From: Trigonopsis variabilis
Taxonomy: Eukaryota > Ascomycota > Trigonopsidomycetes > Trigonopsidales > Trigonopsidaceae
Reading direction: 5' to 3'
DNA length: 64,000 nt
NCBI GenBank assembly: GCA_003707065.3
Contig: PPXM03000002.1
Location: forward strand, 1,364,001-1,428,000
Each line of letters starts with the position of its first letter. Within the stretch, counting starts at the first letter, position 1. Below are positions 45,540-56,463 of this stretch, in pieces. Under the pieces are notes generated by a model. That model saw nothing but the letters and a program-made list of their open reading frames with translations. It was not told where the DNA came from and ran no database searches. A program made the translations under genes and the position numbers.

Positions 45540-46601
45540 CTATGCAGACGTAAACTTGCCTGAGAAAGCGTCATTCAAGTCTTTAATAACGCGATGATGG
45601 AATTCCATTCCCTGCGGAAGAATTGCTGCCATTCTACAAAACGGATGGACCATCTTGGCGTGTTCCTTGAATCGAACGGGGACTCCTGCCGCAGCAAGTT
45701 TTTCGGCATAAGCCTTACCTTCGTCTCGCAAAACATCCATCTCTGCAGTATAAACAGAAGCAGGGCATAGTCTCGAGAAGTCGGAACATTTGATAGGGGA
45801 CGCAGCAGCGGATTCACCGATTTCAGGTGGAATATGTCCCTGGAACAAGTTGCGGTAAAAATATTGCATCCTCGAGAAATTAAGGCATGGCACAGTGTAG
45901 CAGTCTCTCCAACTGGGATATGGACAATCATCAGCCACATCGGTTATATCAGCCTTCACTGCAGTGACATCAACAACAGGTACAATCAGCACTTGCAAAG
46001 CCAGAGGTATTTTCCTGTCTCTAGCTCTTTGAGCAATTATGGCCGTAATGTGACCGCCAGCACTAGCTCCGCCGAGAGCAATCTTGGACGGGTCGAAACC
46101 CAACCTTTCCGAATTCTTAAGCGCCCATAAAAATGCCTCCCAGCAATCATCAATGGGAGTAGGAAAAGGAAAGTCAGGAGCCATTCTATAATCGACATCG
46201 ATGGCCATGCAGTTAGAGCCATCCACAAACATTTTGATTGATTCTTTTTCGCTTTCGAGATTCCCAAAAGTCCAGCCTCCTCCATGAAAGTTCATATATA
46301 AGGGAAGGTTCGGGGTCTTCTCTTTGGGATAATAGATCCTAATCGTGATCTCTCCAGCAGGAACAGGGACCTTTTCTTCAAAGATCTCGCCCACGTTCGG
46401 TCCTGTGATCTCACCATATTGGACGATGTATTTTGAAGGATCTTTGCGATACTCTGAATAAGGGATTTGATGAGTAGCCAATCGCCCGGCCGAGAAGGCC
46501 TGGTGGTACTCAATGTAAACAGGATCAAGTCTATCAAGGTACTTGTCTTCAATAGAATTCAACAAAGGACGTTGGTGTTGAATATTTTTTGCGTCAATCA
46601 T
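45540..46601 (-). CDS. HSL-family alpha/beta-hydrolase (esterase/lipase-like)
   Basis: An intact intronless frame of 353 residues. The oxyanion-hole motif HGGGWTFG, the nucleophile elbow GGASAGG, AEMDVLRDEG with the acid residue and VHPF with the catalytic histidine give a complete triad of the hormone-sensitive-lipase (family IV) group. There is no signal peptide, so an intracellular enzyme is likely. Fungal relatives hydrolyse short-chain esters or detoxify esters and lactones; the substrate is not evident. It neighbours the convergent Zn2Cys6 regulator, which may be chance. Confidence 0.88.
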   Translation of the reverse strand: MIDAKNIQHQRPLLNSIEDKYLDRLDPVYIEYHQAFSAGRLATHQIPYSEYRKDPSKYIVQYGEITGPNVGEIFEEKVPVPAGEITIRIYYPKEKTPNLPLYMNFHGGGWTFGNLESEKESIKMFVDGSNCMAIDVDYRMAPDFPFPTPIDDCWEAFLWALKNSERLGFDPSKIALGGASAGGHITAIIAQRARDRKIPLALQVLIVPVVDVTAVKADITDVADDCPYPSWRDCYTVPCLNFSRMQYFYRNLFQGHIPPEIGESAAASPIKCSDFSRLCPASVYTAEMDVLRDEGKAYAEKLAAAGVPVRFKEHAKMVHPFCRMAAILPQGMEFHHRVIKDLNDAFSGKFTSA

Positions 46602-46945
46602 TTCTGTGTACTCGTCAGATGCACCCTAACCTCACCTAAAAAGGCATTGCTCACAGGCCTATCATGCCTCCCGCGGTTCTTATCATCGTTGACGGATCCG
46701 GGTAAGCTTTAAATAATTACTCATTTGGGTTGGCCGATCACGTGTTGATAGCAGCATATTGTCACTGGTTATAATAACGTCGATGTTGCTTGCTGGACTT
46801 GACTGGACTATGTGAATAGGATACAGATAGTTTTGGGGAATCTGTTTACGGATTCCGTACAATATAGTGAGATATGAGAAAAGACCAAGAGCTAGGCTAC
46901 GCAACATCTGACAGGCAACACGATCTATGTGTTGACGACCCGTTT
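46602..46945. other. Intergenic between esterase and SLC35F-type transporter genes
   Basis: About 345 bases upstream of the esterase start and downstream of the transporter stop. Nothing further supported. Confidence 0.45.
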
Positions 46946-48223
46946 TCACTCTTCCTCGACAGTTACGGTCGATTCCTCGTCAGAGCGAGGTGCACGTTTG
47001 GCAGTTCCAACACCAATGACACCACCTTCTTGTTTAGCTCCGCCTTTGAGCCAAGGCTTAACAGCCTCTCCAGAAGGAGAACGCTCAAGAGCGTTGTAGA
47101 TGATCATTCCGACAATTGTGAACACAAACCCGACAGGGTAAAGCCAGTAAACATAGTAGTGAAAAACCTTGATGCCTACCAGAAGACCCCAGAAGTCACT
47201 TGTTAGAAGAGAAAGGTTATAGAAGGCAGCCGAAGAAAGCCGGAAAAGTATAGGAGCGAGACAATAGAGTAACAACATTGCCAAGGTAAAGCCAGTGAAA
47301 TAGCCGCCAACCTTGCCGCTCCATTGAGCAGTAGCAAGGGTGTGCCGTTCGAAAATAGCGCACTGTACACCATTAATGAATACAGCCCAGAACCCCAGCT
47401 GCCCCAAAGTCTCATACATGGGACGCTTGGAGACGAAGAACTCTTCCAACACGTTGGAGACACCATACAGTCCAGCACCGAGAAGCATGAACAAATCACC
47501 TTTGACAGCGTCAGAAGCAGCGTAGTTTTTCCCACTGAGTTTGTCACTAACAATAACAAGAACAAGACCTCCTATACAGACCAACACTCCGATATACTGG
47601 TTCCACTTATATCTCACTTTCAAAAAGATGAAACTCAAGACCACCACCACGGGAATAGAAAACATGTCCAAGAGCTCAGCACTTAATAAACTAGTATAAT
47701 TGAAAGCCTTGACCACAAAATAGTTTCCTTCCACGTCGACAAACGCCCAGATGAAATATTTCCAGCCATCGGTGTAAAGGAGCTTAAACCACCTCCTGAA
47801 CCCATATTTATACCATGTATAAGGAGTGAAGAAGACGGCCAACAATGCATAATTGAACAATGTCTGGAATGCCGGGATAGAGTTTCCACCTTCCGCCAGG
47901 AAGGTAGTGAAGGTATTCGTTGCGACAATGCATAGCGAAAGAATCTGTCCAAGCACAAAAATTATCCAGAAATGTGTAGTCAAGAAAAACCTTAAAGGTT
48001 TTAACTCCCGTGGTGAATCGACGTCAGAGTCATCACTTTCTTCTATTGGGCTTCTGCTCTCTCCGAGCTCATCAACATGTCCTTCTGGCTGATTTTTATC
48101 CACCCAGTCACTTTCACTCTCTGTGGTGCCGTACTGGCGAATTTTCTGTTCGTTGGAAGAGCCCAAAGACCCTATGCTCATGACCTTGGCGGCCGAAGAA
48201 GAGTCAACAGGTCGAAAAGACAT
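46946..48223 (-). CDS. SLC35F1/F2-type (DUF914) membrane transporter
   Basis: An intronless frame of 425 residues. A polar N-terminus of about 75 residues, rich in Ser and acidic residues, is followed by about ten membrane segments, for example FWIIFVLGQILSLCIVATNT, LFNYALLAVFFTPYTWYKYG and LDMFSIPVVVVLSFIFLKV. The pattern VEGNYFVVKAFNYTSLLSAELLD is typical of the SLC35F/DUF914 family of drug/metabolite transporters (EamA fold). These sit in Golgi, endosomal or vacuolar membranes; substrates are mostly unknown. The C-terminus is charged and cytosolic. Confidence 0.9.
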   Translation of the reverse strand: MSFRPVDSSSAAKVMSIGSLGSSNEQKIRQYGTTESESDWVDKNQPEGHVDELGESRSPIEESDDSDVDSPRELKPLRFFLTTHFWIIFVLGQILSLCIVATNTFTTFLAEGGNSIPAFQTLFNYALLAVFFTPYTWYKYGFRRWFKLLYTDGWKYFIWAFVDVEGNYFVVKAFNYTSLLSAELLDMFSIPVVVVLSFIFLKVRYKWNQYIGVLVCIGGLVLVIVSDKLSGKNYAASDAVKGDLFMLLGAGLYGVSNVLEEFFVSKRPMYETLGQLGFWAVFINGVQCAIFERHTLATAQWSGKVGGYFTGFTLAMLLLYCLAPILFRLSSAAFYNLSLLTSDFWGLLVGIKVFHYYVYWLYPVGFVFTIVGMIIYNALERSPSGEAVKPWLKGGAKQEGGVIGVGTAKRAPRSDEESTVTVEEE

Positions 48224-49025
48224 ATCACGTAAGACAAGTTATTAATTGTTATATAAAAGTTCTCGAATCAGGCGTGAAAGTAGAACTTTCAAAGGTCAAT
48301 CACACCAGTGTCCGAAGGACTAAAGAAGAAATTTCTCTTCTGTCACCCTAGATGTCACATCTTGTAGCGCTGTATCATCGTCTATTGGGTGCCCGAATCA
48401 ACACCTAAACAGCACCTTAGTTGTGAGAGGTCTGAACCTGAGCGGTTCCATATGAGCTAGAAAACAATGACCTCATATATTGCCAAAGTCTTATCTATCT
48501 GTTATGCCTTTTCTCAACAAAGTCGGGTGAACTCGCTTTCTACATACTCATGCTCGTATTGCCTTCCTCTCGATATCTATCCCATAATTCAGGTATATGA
48601 TGTATTGAGACGTGAATACTTTGAAAAAAAAAAAGCAGTCCTATGTCTGTAATTTTCTCTGTGGTCTCTCAATGAATTACACCAGGGATATCATTTAGGT
48701 CCTTAGTAATAATAATAGCGCGATCCGATCTTCCAGTGATTATTAATAAGGTTTCCTAAATTGTAAATATCTATTAGATAGGTTCAAATTATTTGCATGT
48801 CCTGAGCCACTAATTGCCAGGGACCAGGCCATGCGATACATGGAAAACAGCCTCATAGATTCCCCGCTTGTCTCGAAATAAGAAGTATATTACGTTAGAG
48901 GCAATTCTGGCCTTCATTTCTATATACAAATCTTGCGATCTGAGTACTCATTAGGAAGCAGGGGCCCAGTTATCTGCGCCGGTCGGTCCATTTCCAACAA
49001 GAGAAGGGGTCAGCCGACATATCAT
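48224..49025. other. Divergent promoter between SLC35F-type and TYSND1-like genes
   Basis: About 800 bases, AT-rich in the middle, with only short open frames. An in-frame extension of the protease upstream of 49026 lacks an ATG, so it is not used. Confidence 0.5.
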
Positions 49026-50504
49026 ATGATAGAGGTCGTTCCGGCGGCAATTCGTCTCGATGTCAAAACTGGGGTATCCCATGACGGATATGAAACATTT
49101 TCAGTCTCAGGTGTCTATATAAAGCATGCAAATCTGCTGCTGACGATGTAAGTAATGTGATATGCAGAACTCTAACGGCTTAGATGCGCGCAGTTTGGAT
49201 CTTATATTCTTTCCGAGAGTAATTCTTTTAGATTTACAAAAGGTACTAAATGTTATGGAGCAACGAAAGGGTCACTGACGGACAATCATGTTGCATGGTA
49301 CGAACTCAGTTTACTCTCCGTTGTGAAAGTGAGCGCTTATGATGATAAGATGAAAATATTCACTTCACGCGGAGGATTCGAGATGTATCCATGCTATGAT
49401 AGTGTATCGTTCTTGGTATTCACTCCTGAAATTCCGATGGAACTGCCGGAGCCGTTGAGACTTAGACTGGTTCATCCTCAATTGCACCCAGGTAACGAGA
49501 TAACGATATCAGGGTCACCTTATGCTCTAGCAAATGAGTCTATATTTCTTGGTTTTCAATCGAAAGGAGTGATCTCTGCTGTCTCCGCCTCTGGCATTAT
49601 ACTTTCAGATATTGAGTATATTGAAGGAATGGAAGGTAGTCTTTGCTATCAGAAAGATATTCTAATTGGACTTGTAAGAGGTAATATAGCGAAAAGAAAT
49701 GGACATGGAAGAATGACAGTTATTTATCCATCGACAATCTTAGAATCAATCCTCGGGCGCCTCGAAACTAATGACCCCAAGACTCTACTTGGACGAGCTC
49801 CACCAGATCTGTCCCGTGGAGTTGCTTACATACAAGTTAATCTATCACACGGCTTCGGTTGGGCGTCAGCTGTGCTGATTGCTAGGGATGTCTTTGTCAC
49901 GAACCGGCATGTAATCCCGCCATTTGCTAAAAGTTTTAATATCACCCTCGTTGACAGGACATATAATGCTTACGAATTGCCTATAAGTGTTGATGGACTG
50001 GATATTTTGTTTCTGAAAACAACAGAGTCAGTCGAAGGGGCACCTCTCTCATTCAACACCAGTACTCCTGTCATCGGTTCTCCGGTCTATGCTGTTGGTT
50101 TTGGTCTTTTCCCGAGGGGTATATCTGGAATGACTGTCGGGCCTACTGTATCTAAAGGAAGTATATGTAATGTGACAAAAGGTGCCATGTTTGGTGGTGA
50201 AAAGTCTACAGATGCGCTGTTGTCAATCGATGCCCGTTGTTGGAATGGCTCAAGTGGAGGAGCCTTGCTCGATGATGGAGGATCATTCATTGGACTTCTG
50301 ACAAGCAATGGGCAGAATACTCTGACCAAAGAGATCATGCCGTCCTTAGGCTTTGTCCTGCCTGCAGCAGTCGTCCAAAGGATATGGAAGGCCTATAAAG
50401 GCAAACCAGTCCACTGGACGGTCGGAAAACAGATGAAAAACTTATGGACTATGAGATTGAGTCATCAAGAAAAGTTGATGTCAGCTCCGAGGGCACACCT
50501 CTGA
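49026..50504 (+). CDS. TYSND1-like trypsin-fold protease, predicted peroxisomal
   Basis: Two exons (49026-49147, 49184-50504) with a 36-bp intron give 480 residues. The C-terminal half is a trypsin-like serine protease: VFVTNRHVI (His near 283), SVDGLDILFLK (Asp near 314) and CWNGSSGGALL (nucleophile Ser near 398, GSSGG). The N-terminal half is a degenerate beta-rich region, as in TYSND1/Deg15, the peroxisomal processing proteases. The last three residues are AHL, which fits the PTS1 rule (small, basic, Leu). TYSND1 removes PTS2 leader peptides and clips beta-oxidation enzymes in animals; plant Deg15 does the same. Peroxisomal place and function are inferred; a cytosolic or other-compartment trypsin-like enzyme remains possible. 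Confidence 0.75.
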
Positions 50505-51243
50505 AATCAAGTGTCTTCAGTATATCTCTTTTAGCTTTCAGCAGCCTCCGGGTCTCTTGACGTTTTTGAAGACGCCAGCATTGTAATTACGAACCAGACA
50601 GCCTCAACTTTGGCTTAGAGATCTCATCATCAGACGGAAGCTTCAGATATCCGTTCTCGGTACATCCCCTATAAATCAAGGATAATTTAAGAAGTGAATT
50701 ATCATCACAAGCTAGTATGGTGCCCAAAAGGCTCAAGATCTCATTGTACTAGTCACTGTTTAGTCAACGATCAGCCTAGTGAAATGAGGATAATATCTGA
50801 TGATTCAATCAACAAACAAAGAGTAGATCATATCATGAGCTGTTCTCTGTTCTATGACAGCGTCATCATTCGCATCCTCATCCCAAAGGGTAACTTTAAA
50901 ATAGAGCACATGTTGGGCATCAATCTCCAAGAGTATTCTAATCCTATCGCTGTTACATCAGCAGACACTTCACAGTTCGTGAGAACAAAACCTTCGTACT
51001 TATAGCGTTGCAGATATAAAAGTAAGAAACGCAACAAATTTCGTACACAAGAAAGATGTCAATGTGCCTTTGCAGCCCCGGCAGGAAGTGGTACTCTACG
51101 AGTCCGTCCTCAGGAGACCGTTGCTAGCCAGCCGAGAAAATGGTCCAGTCGATAGAAGGAAAAGAGCCGTAACATTTCAACTACTGAGGACGAACTTAGC
51201 CTGGTCTCTAATTTGATTGGAAACTTGAAACCGAGAATGGGCG
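50505..51243. other. Intergenic with unresolved coding-like signal
   Basis: About 740 bases between two plus-strand genes. On the minus strand near 50800-50960 an open stretch (DRIRILLEIDAQHVLYFKV...) reads like protein and ends at a stop, and on the plus strand another frame of about 100 codons (50694-51005) overlaps it. I could not find exons that complete either one, so neither is called as a gene. Confidence 0.4.
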
Positions 51244-53568
51244 ATGTTGCATCGATGTCGGTTCTTGTTATTACGGTCGAGTAAAAGCCATAAGTTGACA
51301 GGTTTACACCGAGGATTGTTGGCTCCACGCTGGGTCAGACAATCTTCAGAGCTGTCTCCCGCAGAGAAAAGGGTACGACCGGAGGCTAGTGAAAACGATA
51401 GAATAGAAGAAGATGGTGATCGATTAAGTAGCTTATACATGGGTCGAACGAGCTTTTCTGAAGACAAACGGCTGAAGAAGCAAAAGCTGAAGAAGCAACT
51501 GCTAAGGGACGACGGCCCCTGGATGAAGTATGCGATAAAATTTGCAGTTAAAGGAGATGCAGATGAAGCTGTGAACGGAATGAAGGAAGCAATCAAGCGT
51601 AACGAGTGGTTATGTGACTATTCTATTGAAAAATTGATGAGCCTGCTAGTTGACCGCGGAAACTATTATCATTCTGCCCTTATTTTTGATATCTATTGGG
51701 ATTGGACCAAAGAAAAAGACATCTTACCGGAAAATCTAAACATGGTCAATATATGCTTCAGATCTTTGATACAGCTCGAGCTCGTGTCTCAGTTGGAAGA
51801 AGTGTTCAACGAAGTTAATCAACGTATTTTTCTTGGATTCGACCAACATGTACACTTGCTCGCTGCTTATGTCTGTAGTGGGGACTTTTTGATGTACGAA
51901 ACGGGGTTCCAGACCATTAAACAGTTGTTTCCGAACCAATTTGACGCAGCAACATTTGCTTTCTTGACTAATTTCTGTCGTGGGAACTTGGAGGAGCGAG
52001 TGTCACGACTAGAATGTTTGCGTCGCTCCATGGAAGCTAACGATATTCACTCCCCTGAGCTCTATGCTCGACTGATTGAAGTCTATAGTGAATCTGAACA
52101 ACTTTCACAGGCAGGTGAAATCCTGGCTAAGGCTAGAGAACTAAAACTGCTCCATAAACGTCCTCTAATCCGAGCTTTGTTTTATTATTCCTTATATCAA
52201 GACGATGTCGCCACCTGTAAAACCATTATAGAGCCGTTCAAAGACGATCCGGGTGAATACCTTTTCAAAGGAATATTATTCAACAGAGCCATAAAATACT
52301 GTCAGTATTTGAAAGATTCACTCGGTATTTGGAATCTTATTAAAACATGGATTTCAGAGACCCAGGATCCTCGAAGTCAAACATTTGGACTGAAAGTAGG
52401 GGCAGTCGCTCTGTTACGGCTAGGAAATATTGAGGAGTTCAGAAAACTCCTGACCTACATCAATCAGCTCTCTCATCTAAGCCCGAATCTTATCTCATCG
52501 ATTGTCCTTGCTCTAGTCTATATAATCCGAAAGGACATCCGGTCTCAAGATGTCTTTGCTGCATTCTACGATATAATCTGTGAAGCTTTCCCCAGGTATA
52601 AATTTCATTTCATGTTACATAATAGCTTTGCTCGTCGTGGTCTCCCTTTTATGCCTAATCAGCGCCGATTTGTCAATTTGGAGAATCGGGACTTCATGAG
52701 ATCATCGCACCAGGCGCTGATCATGCAGCATCATTTCGATAATAATGATTTTAATCAGGCCCATCAGGTGTTTGAAAAAATTCTGCGTCATTGTCCGCGA
52801 CCGGCGTCATTCATATTCTCCCGCTATGCCGAGTGGCTTGCGCGGAATCTTGAGCTAGAAAAGGCCGATTCCGTCTTACAGTTGATGGTCTCTTATGGAT
52901 ATAATGTCTCAATCGAAACTCAAACCTTAATTTGCATATCTAAAATAAGGATCACGATCAAGAAAGAGACATCGCTTCGATGGTCTATGACGGCCATTGA
53001 CCAGCAAATCGTCTTCCCTAGGGTGCAAGAATTTATTCGCGTTCATTCAAAAGAGATGACCAGTAGAGCGTGGGCCTATATTGGGAAATACCTTTTGTAT
53101 CTGCGGCTAAATGCGACCTTCTTGAAAGTCTTCATGCCCGTGATCGAAATGATCTTTGACTCGAAGCGGTGGCATGGCTCTCCCTCTCATCCCCGTTTGG
53201 TGTTAAAAGGGTATCTCGTTCGGCAAGTCGTCTCAGCTGCCTGCTTCGCGGGTAAATATGATCTAACCGAGGCCGTTGTCAGAGCCTTTTTGCTATCCGG
53301 TGAAAGACCTGATAAAGATCTTTCGGTCATTATTCTAACTGCTGCCAACCGCGCTTCGGATGAAAATAATCAGAAGCTAAAACTGCTCCGGCTAGCTCAA
53401 TATTCTCGAGAAGCATATCAACATTATTTGGATGCTACGTTGGCTGAGCTTGATGATGCAATCAATATCGTCCGAGACGTAGGGGACAGTCAAACTGTCG
53501 AGACTAGAGAACAGAATGGGCCGAAACCTGTTGGAAATGCAGAATTCTTGCAAGAGATCCTGAAATGA
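51244..53568 (+). CDS. Mitochondrial helical-repeat (PPR/TPR-like) protein
   Basis: A single exon of 774 residues. The start MLHRCRFLLLRSSKSHKLTG is a basic, non-acidic mitochondrial presequence. The rest is made of paired helices of about 35 residues, with PPR-like pieces such as YARLIEVYSESEQLSQAGEI and FSRYAEWLARNLELEKADSV. It resembles fungal mitochondrial RNA-stability or translation factors, but I cannot match a named ortholog. Such proteins usually bind one mitochondrial transcript. No transit-peptide cleavage site is assigned. Confidence 0.7.
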   Translation: MLHRCRFLLLRSSKSHKLTGLHRGLLAPRWVRQSSELSPAEKRVRPEASENDRIEEDGDRLSSLYMGRTSFSEDKRLKKQKLKKQLLRDDGPWMKYAIKFAVKGDADEAVNGMKEAIKRNEWLCDYSIEKLMSLLVDRGNYYHSALIFDIYWDWTKEKDILPENLNMVNICFRSLIQLELVSQLEEVFNEVNQRIFLGFDQHVHLLAAYVCSGDFLMYETGFQTIKQLFPNQFDAATFAFLTNFCRGNLEERVSRLECLRRSMEANDIHSPELYARLIEVYSESEQLSQAGEILAKARELKLLHKRPLIRALFYYSLYQDDVATCKTIIEPFKDDPGEYLFKGILFNRAIKYCQYLKDSLGIWNLIKTWISETQDPRSQTFGLKVGAVALLRLGNIEEFRKLLTYINQLSHLSPNLISSIVLALVYIIRKDIRSQDVFAAFYDIICEAFPRYKFHFMLHNSFARRGLPFMPNQRRFVNLENRDFMRSSHQALIMQHHFDNNDFNQAHQVFEKILRHCPRPASFIFSRYAEWLARNLELEKADSVLQLMVSYGYNVSIETQTLICISKIRITIKKETSLRWSMTAIDQQIVFPRVQEFIRVHSKEMTSRAWAYIGKYLLYLRLNATFLKVFMPVIEMIFDSKRWHGSPSHPRLVLKGYLVRQVVSAACFAGKYDLTEAVVRAFLLSGERPDKDLSVIILTAANRASDENNQKLKLLRLAQYSREAYQHYLDATLAELDDAINIVRDVGDSQTVETREQNGPKPVGNAEFLQEILK

Positions 53569-53886
53569 GTGATTATTTTGTATAATAGAGGAGTCCAGCA
53601 GTATTGTACATAGATAATATCTACTGCCTGCAATCATCTTGAGAACTACAAAATCGCTCGCCTCTGTCTAAGGTACTTGAAATTTAAAAATTGCGGTTCT
53701 TCTGGGATGTTTCTCTTTCTGATACTTGTATCCTTTTACACCTTTTGCATGCGGCCATTAATTGTAAGGCATCTGATATATGGTTAAGCATCCGGGAAAA
53801 CTCTCGCGCGCACAGTACACCTGGTTGATAGGGATTCAGTCATGCAGTGACCGGCGCACAAGCAAGGAGAGCAGCACACTACTACC
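53569..53886. other. Intergenic between the repeat protein and ssSPT genes
   Basis: About 320 bases with the promoter of the small SPT subunit gene. No other feature supported. Confidence 0.45.
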
Positions 53887-54175
53887 ATGGCGAAAAGGAA
53901 ATCCTATCATCCCCGGGATGTTCTTCATCGATGGCACATATATTATCAAGTAATGACCCCTGTTTATGTGATGAACAATGTCGAAGCATTCGTTTTTAGT
54001 AAGGCTCCTTTGATCATGTATGGGAAGGCTGACTATAGATACAATTATCTTTCTCTTACTCTATTTGGTTCTGCGCACGGTTTATTATTACTTTCCTGTG
54101 TTTTTCATCCGCGCCGGTAGCAGTGCATATTATTATATAACTGGAAAGGGGGAAACTTTGATCACAAAGGTGTAA
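53887..54175 (+). CDS. Small subunit of serine palmitoyltransferase (ssSPT-like)
   Basis: Two exons (53887-53998, 54039-54175) with a 40-bp intron (donor GTAAGG, branch CTGACT) give 82 residues. Before the intron: RWHIYYQVMTPVYVMNNVEAFVF; after it: NTIIFLLLYLVLRTVYYYFP. This matches the ssSPT pattern of YYQ...ALYMLEPWE..VFN, then one membrane helix. ssSPTs activate serine palmitoyltransferase, the first enzyme of sphingolipid synthesis, in the endoplasmic reticulum. Without splicing, the frame runs on as an unrelated 77-residue peptide that lacks the membrane helix. A second, less likely reading is this unspliced one. Confidence 0.75.
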
Positions 54176-54285
54176 AATACTCAACATGAATTGGCCTTGG
54201 GAACGTTAATATACAATAGATATGTCACCGTGTAAATTATCATAAGTAATTTTGGTATGTGGGCGTGTCTTGGAGCGCTTCAGAT

Positions 54286-56463
54286 TTATTTGTTTCCATT
54301 CAATTGAGCGACGAATTCCGTCAAGAAAAGGCAGAGACCAGGATAATAAGCTGATAAGAATCGAATAAAGCTTTTACGGAAATCGTTGAATGAGATATCA
54401 AGACCTCCTTTCTCGTGGAGAAGCTTGAGTGACGATGGCGAAATCCTGTTATGCAAAGCGCGATGATAGATATCGAGAGGAACTGGTGATTTTTCTTCAA
54501 GTGAGGATAAATATTCGAGGGAGAGATTAAGAAACAAGGGTGATGAGGGAAGACTGAAAAGAGATTTAAGCTCGAGCTCGGATTGTTGGAGATAACGGTC
54601 TAGCTGGAAGGTCAAATCACTAGACGTTAACATGCGGGAACAAAAAATAATATGCCTACCGTGGAAATAGAATAGAGGATAGAGGTCCCTTATCGAACGC
54701 CCTAGCCCTCCACAGAATGTTGCACCAATCTAAGATGTACTGGTTAAAAGTTGCTCTGATCGGTTCCAAATCTGCCTTTGTAGATGCTTTTGCAATCAGG
54801 TGAACTATCAGTCGCCTATACTCAAGGAGTAAGTCGGCCATTTCAGACAGAAAATAGAGATTAGTAGAGAATAAGCACCAATAGACAAGATGATCTGGAG
54901 GGAAAGGAAAGTCCTCAAAGTCATCGAGAGGACTACACTGGGTAATAGTGAAATAGAAGCGAAATATCGGAGAAAGATCTTGACATTCGTTAACATTCTG
55001 AAGGATTCGACAACATAAATCATGCGTGAACATCATCAGTTGACTCAAAGAGGCTATGATATGATGATATGAAAAGTGTCTTGATAATGGGGTCTTCTCT
55101 AAAAGGTGCACATGATATTTATCAAACCAGCTCCGAATTAAGGATGTTGTAAAACTGACTACCCGACAGTACATGTCAACGTCGTCAGACTTTAATAAAT
55201 GGCTTAGAATTTTATCATCAAGGTCTGTTATCTGTAAGCACATATCAGCAATTTCGTACCTTTAAAAGAGAGTATATCATAGTAGCTCAACAGCGTATAT
55301 ATATAGTTATCATATGTCGTACCATTCCAATGAGGCAAATAGTCGTATAGAAACTGTTTCACGTGTGGCAAGGCCGTCTATAGTTAATATCTTCTGAATA
55401 TCTGCATTACCTTGGTGTACTGAGCGATTAATACTAGATTTTTCAGTAAAAACTCGAACGCCTCTGACCGAACGTTCCAAAGATTCCGAGAAGACATAAT
55501 CGTATATTCCTCGGACAAAGCTGATGCTATCCACCGGCCTAATTGATTCCAAGCTTTTATATCGGCACGATATACCAGCATTTTGATGAAAAAATGATCA
55601 GCTCTAAGCAGACCCGCCACTTGAGATGGTAAACGAAAGCGATCAATATTAGCCACATATTGATCAACACTTGTTATATCTTCAACAACCAAGATGTCAC
55701 CCTCATTGGAATCGCACGATATCGGGGGTATGTCAATGTTGCGTACTTTTTTATTACCATGGACTAACTTTGTAGGAAATGCTGCGCTTTCAATCGCATC
55801 TTTTCCCTTCCATACACGCTCGATTTTTGTCATTATTTTCTCGTTATCTATGCCTAACCGCTTAGCTTTGGTCCCACTAACAGAACTAATATCGACATCA
55901 GAGCAATAGTCTCGAAATAACAGCAATAAATTATATATAAATCCATCTCCGGGGTCTTTTGTTAACAAATCTGTCAAGAATCTGGTCCGCCAAGGTCGTA
56001 TTGTTCGTTTGTTTGTAACCAAGCATAGTATGAATGTCAATTCCGGTCGTAAAGTCTCGCACACGAGATTCATGAAGAATAAATTATAGAGCTTTATGAA
56101 TATATTTTCTGATTCCAGGCACTTTCGGACCTTTATCAGCCATCGCAGCAAGAGTTTCTGCAACCGCAGATCTACACGGCCGCATGCCATATCAAGAGCT
56201 GACACAAGAACCAGAACCACTGATTCTGAAATCCTTTCACATGGAATTAAGTAGTCAATCAATCGAGCACAAAAGGAAAGGGGCAGTCGCTGCCTCTTAA
56301 TGGTCATTTTAATGACATCGATCAGCTCTTGCTCGTTCAGCCCATTGATTGTTGAATGCTCTCCAATGGACCCAATTAAAATCTCGACTTCCTCCCTGAC
56401 TTCCTTCGGACGTCTTTGCTTAAGATCCTCGAGCTTTTTAATAGTAGTGAGCCAATCTTTCAT
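54286..56463 (-). CDS. MIS6: CENP-I / Mis6 inner-kinetochore protein
   Basis: Four exons (56463-55411, 55377-55260, 55224-54660, 54619-54286) with introns of 33, 35 and 40 bp give 689 residues. It is an alpha-helical repeat protein. The signature is LCLVTNKRTIRPWRTRFLTD then LLLLFRDYCSDV, matching the Mis6/CENP-I block (T-R/K-x-x-V-R-P-W-R and L-L-x-Y-K-D-Y). The second exon adds TALPHVKQFLYDYLPHWNGT, a further conserved segment. CENP-I belongs to the CCAN (HIKM module) and helps deposit and hold CENP-A at centromeres. The 35-bp intron uses the second of two adjacent AGs, the only choice that keeps the frame. Confidence 0.85.

Noticed and set aside
54001-54120. Unspliced 3' half of the 77-codon frame as a separate protein end
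   Set aside because: The spliced reading gives a far better family match (ssSPT) and a proper membrane helix.
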